In this document: in pieces, positions 62,844-64,000 of the stretch
How positions within the stretch are numbered: the first letter of the stretch is position 1
Layout: each line of letters opens with the position of its first letter
Position numbers and translations under genes: made by a program
The notes under the pieces: model-generated
Databases searched by the model: none
What the model was told of the DNA's origin: nothing
The model's input: only the letters and a program-made list of their open reading frames with translations
Assembly (NCBI GenBank): GCA_964007475.1
Contig: OZ023273.1
Location: 55,819,834-55,883,833, forward strand
Direction: 5' to 3'
Source of the DNA: Hybos culiciformis
Taxonomy: Eukaryota > Arthropoda > Insecta > Diptera > Hybotidae
Length of the DNA stretch: 64,000 nucleotides

Positions 62844-64000
62844 TAGTCGAAATACCCGGCTTCGCACGGTAGTCCCGAACTTATTATTATATCAAAACAC
62901 TTTAATCCAGATTTTGTGCACTAAAAAAAACAGAATTTCAAAATTTGTTAAAAAGCCACTTCCCCGGTGGTAAATAGTCGATTCGGATCAAACGCTATAA
63001 TATTTTATTGGAATACACCTAAATTGCAAAACCGCCTTGTAAGGTACCCCCCGTCGGTGCCTCGGATCAAAAATATAACCAATCGGGTCTCTAGGCTCCT
63101 CATTTTCAAAATTTAAAAATTTTGAAATTTGTTGTATAGTACCCTAAATGAGCCCTGGGACAACGGTTGGGACTTTTCAACATCCAATCTTCTAAATAGT
63201 CGATTCGGGTCCAACGCTAGAACTTTGTTCCGGAATATAACTAAATTTCAAAACCGGCTTCTAAAGTAGCCCCCGGTCGAGACCTCGGGTCAAAATTTCT
63301 AGTACCCTATATCCAGGGCCGGCGAAACATCTCCGCAAGCGCTGCGTGGCAGGGAGGCGCCAGCTTATAAGAGGCGCCAAAAAAAAATTAACCCTTTTCA
63401 TTAAATTTTCATTAAATTTTAAAGAATTTACGAATACTAATATAATTTCACAATTTACAGCAGGTTTGTTTTTAATTTTCACAATTTACAGCAGGTTTGT
63501 TTTTTTTTTTGCCAAAAAATACATTAAATAACATTTTGTTTTTATTTGATCGTGTAAAACGTGCCTTATGAAAGTGACTACTTTTTTCCTGTAGGGCAGA
63601 CAATTTTTTTTGAAAATTTTTTTTAATAATAATAATGAAGCAATATTATTTTTAATTTATTATTTTTATTTTAAATAATAATTTATTTTTTATTTCGTTA
63701 TTTTATTTTATAATTTTGTTTTGTTATTTAGTTTATCAATGAGTTGGTAATTTTTATTTGTTTTTGTATCTATATTAAATAAATAAAAAAAAACAAAAAA
63801 AATTCATTATGTTTGAATATTGAGCGCCAAAAAATTATTTCGCAGGGGAGCGCCAATTTTTTTTTCAATCGTAGCACCGGCCCTGCCTATATCCATTTGG
63901 GGTCTCTAGGCTCTTTATTTTCAAAACTTTAAAATTTCGAAATTTGTTGAATAGCCCCCCAATTGAGCCCTGGGACAACGGTTGGGGGCCTTTCAACATC
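62844..64000 (+). mobile_element. Retroelement copy related to 47402-47796, with internal repeats, split by a hAT element
   Basis: Begins ACTAGTCGAAATACCCGGCT, as in the 47402 copy, and continues past the window end. A segment of about 230-250 bp recurs: AAATAGTCGATTCGG.TC..AACGCTA, AAAACCG..TT, GGGTCTCTAGGCTC and GAGCCCTGGGACAACGGTTG appear more than once. The 47402 copy has only one such unit, so the family varies in unit number. It is interrupted by a hAT element at 63314-63885. Confidence 0.6.
63314..63885. mobile_element. 572-bp hAT-like non-autonomous element, TSD CCTATATC
   Basis: Left end CAGGGCCGGCG and right end CACCGGCCCTG (reverse complement CAGGGCCGGTG) are typical hAT termini. 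Perfect 8-bp duplications CCTATATC lie at 63306-63313 and 63886-63893. The interior has GGAGGCGCCA and GGAGCGCCAA near the two ends and a direct repeat (TTTCACAATTTACAGCAGGT) at about 63447 and 63477. No transposase remains. Confidence 0.93.

Overview
The window is AT-rich nuclear DNA of an insect (order unresolved). The evidence is multi-exon genes with GT..AG introns, arthropod-like protein sequences (an insect-type APC11, a DUF4789-type secreted protein, a three-SH3 CIN85/Cindr protein) and many short inverted-repeat transposons. No bacterial, viral or CRISPR features are seen.

Layout. (1) 1-9376, minus strand: the 5' coding half of a CIN85/CD2AP (Cindr) adaptor, with four exons and an 8 kb intron carrying a nested inverted-repeat element. 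(2) 9377-28445: about 19 kb with no recognisable host gene. It holds several transposon remnants, including a TA-flanked pogo/Tigger-like copy (22201-23374) and MITEs at 10768, 17089 and 26992. (3) 28446-30834, plus strand: a six-exon mitochondrial transcription factor B2 gene, convergent with (4) 31761-34504, minus: a four-exon secreted DUF4789-like gene. (5) 35708-36267, minus: APC11, the RING subunit of the anaphase-promoting complex, whose real start lies in a 19-nt upstream exon. (6) 38085-57141, plus: the complete Ral GTPase-activating protein alpha subunit, head to head with APC11. Its 8.7 kb first intron has collected a LINE remnant, three hAT-like insertions with 8-bp target duplications, and a 1.08 kb element with tandem palindromes and a GC-rich hairpin. 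An 18-nt in-frame microexon is predicted at 48312-48329. (7) 58813-59350, minus: a frameshifted, intronless SETD2/Set2-like fragment. (8) 59351-64000: gene-free DNA ending in a retroelement copy split by a hAT insertion (63314-63885).

The genes are ordinary housekeeping or signalling genes and do not form a pathway. The unusual content is in the mobile elements, whose ends and target-site duplications can be read directly, and in the very short exons that ORF-based annotation misses. Exon joins were made by hand from splice-site sequence, reading-frame phase and remembered family similarity; no alignment or RNA evidence was available.
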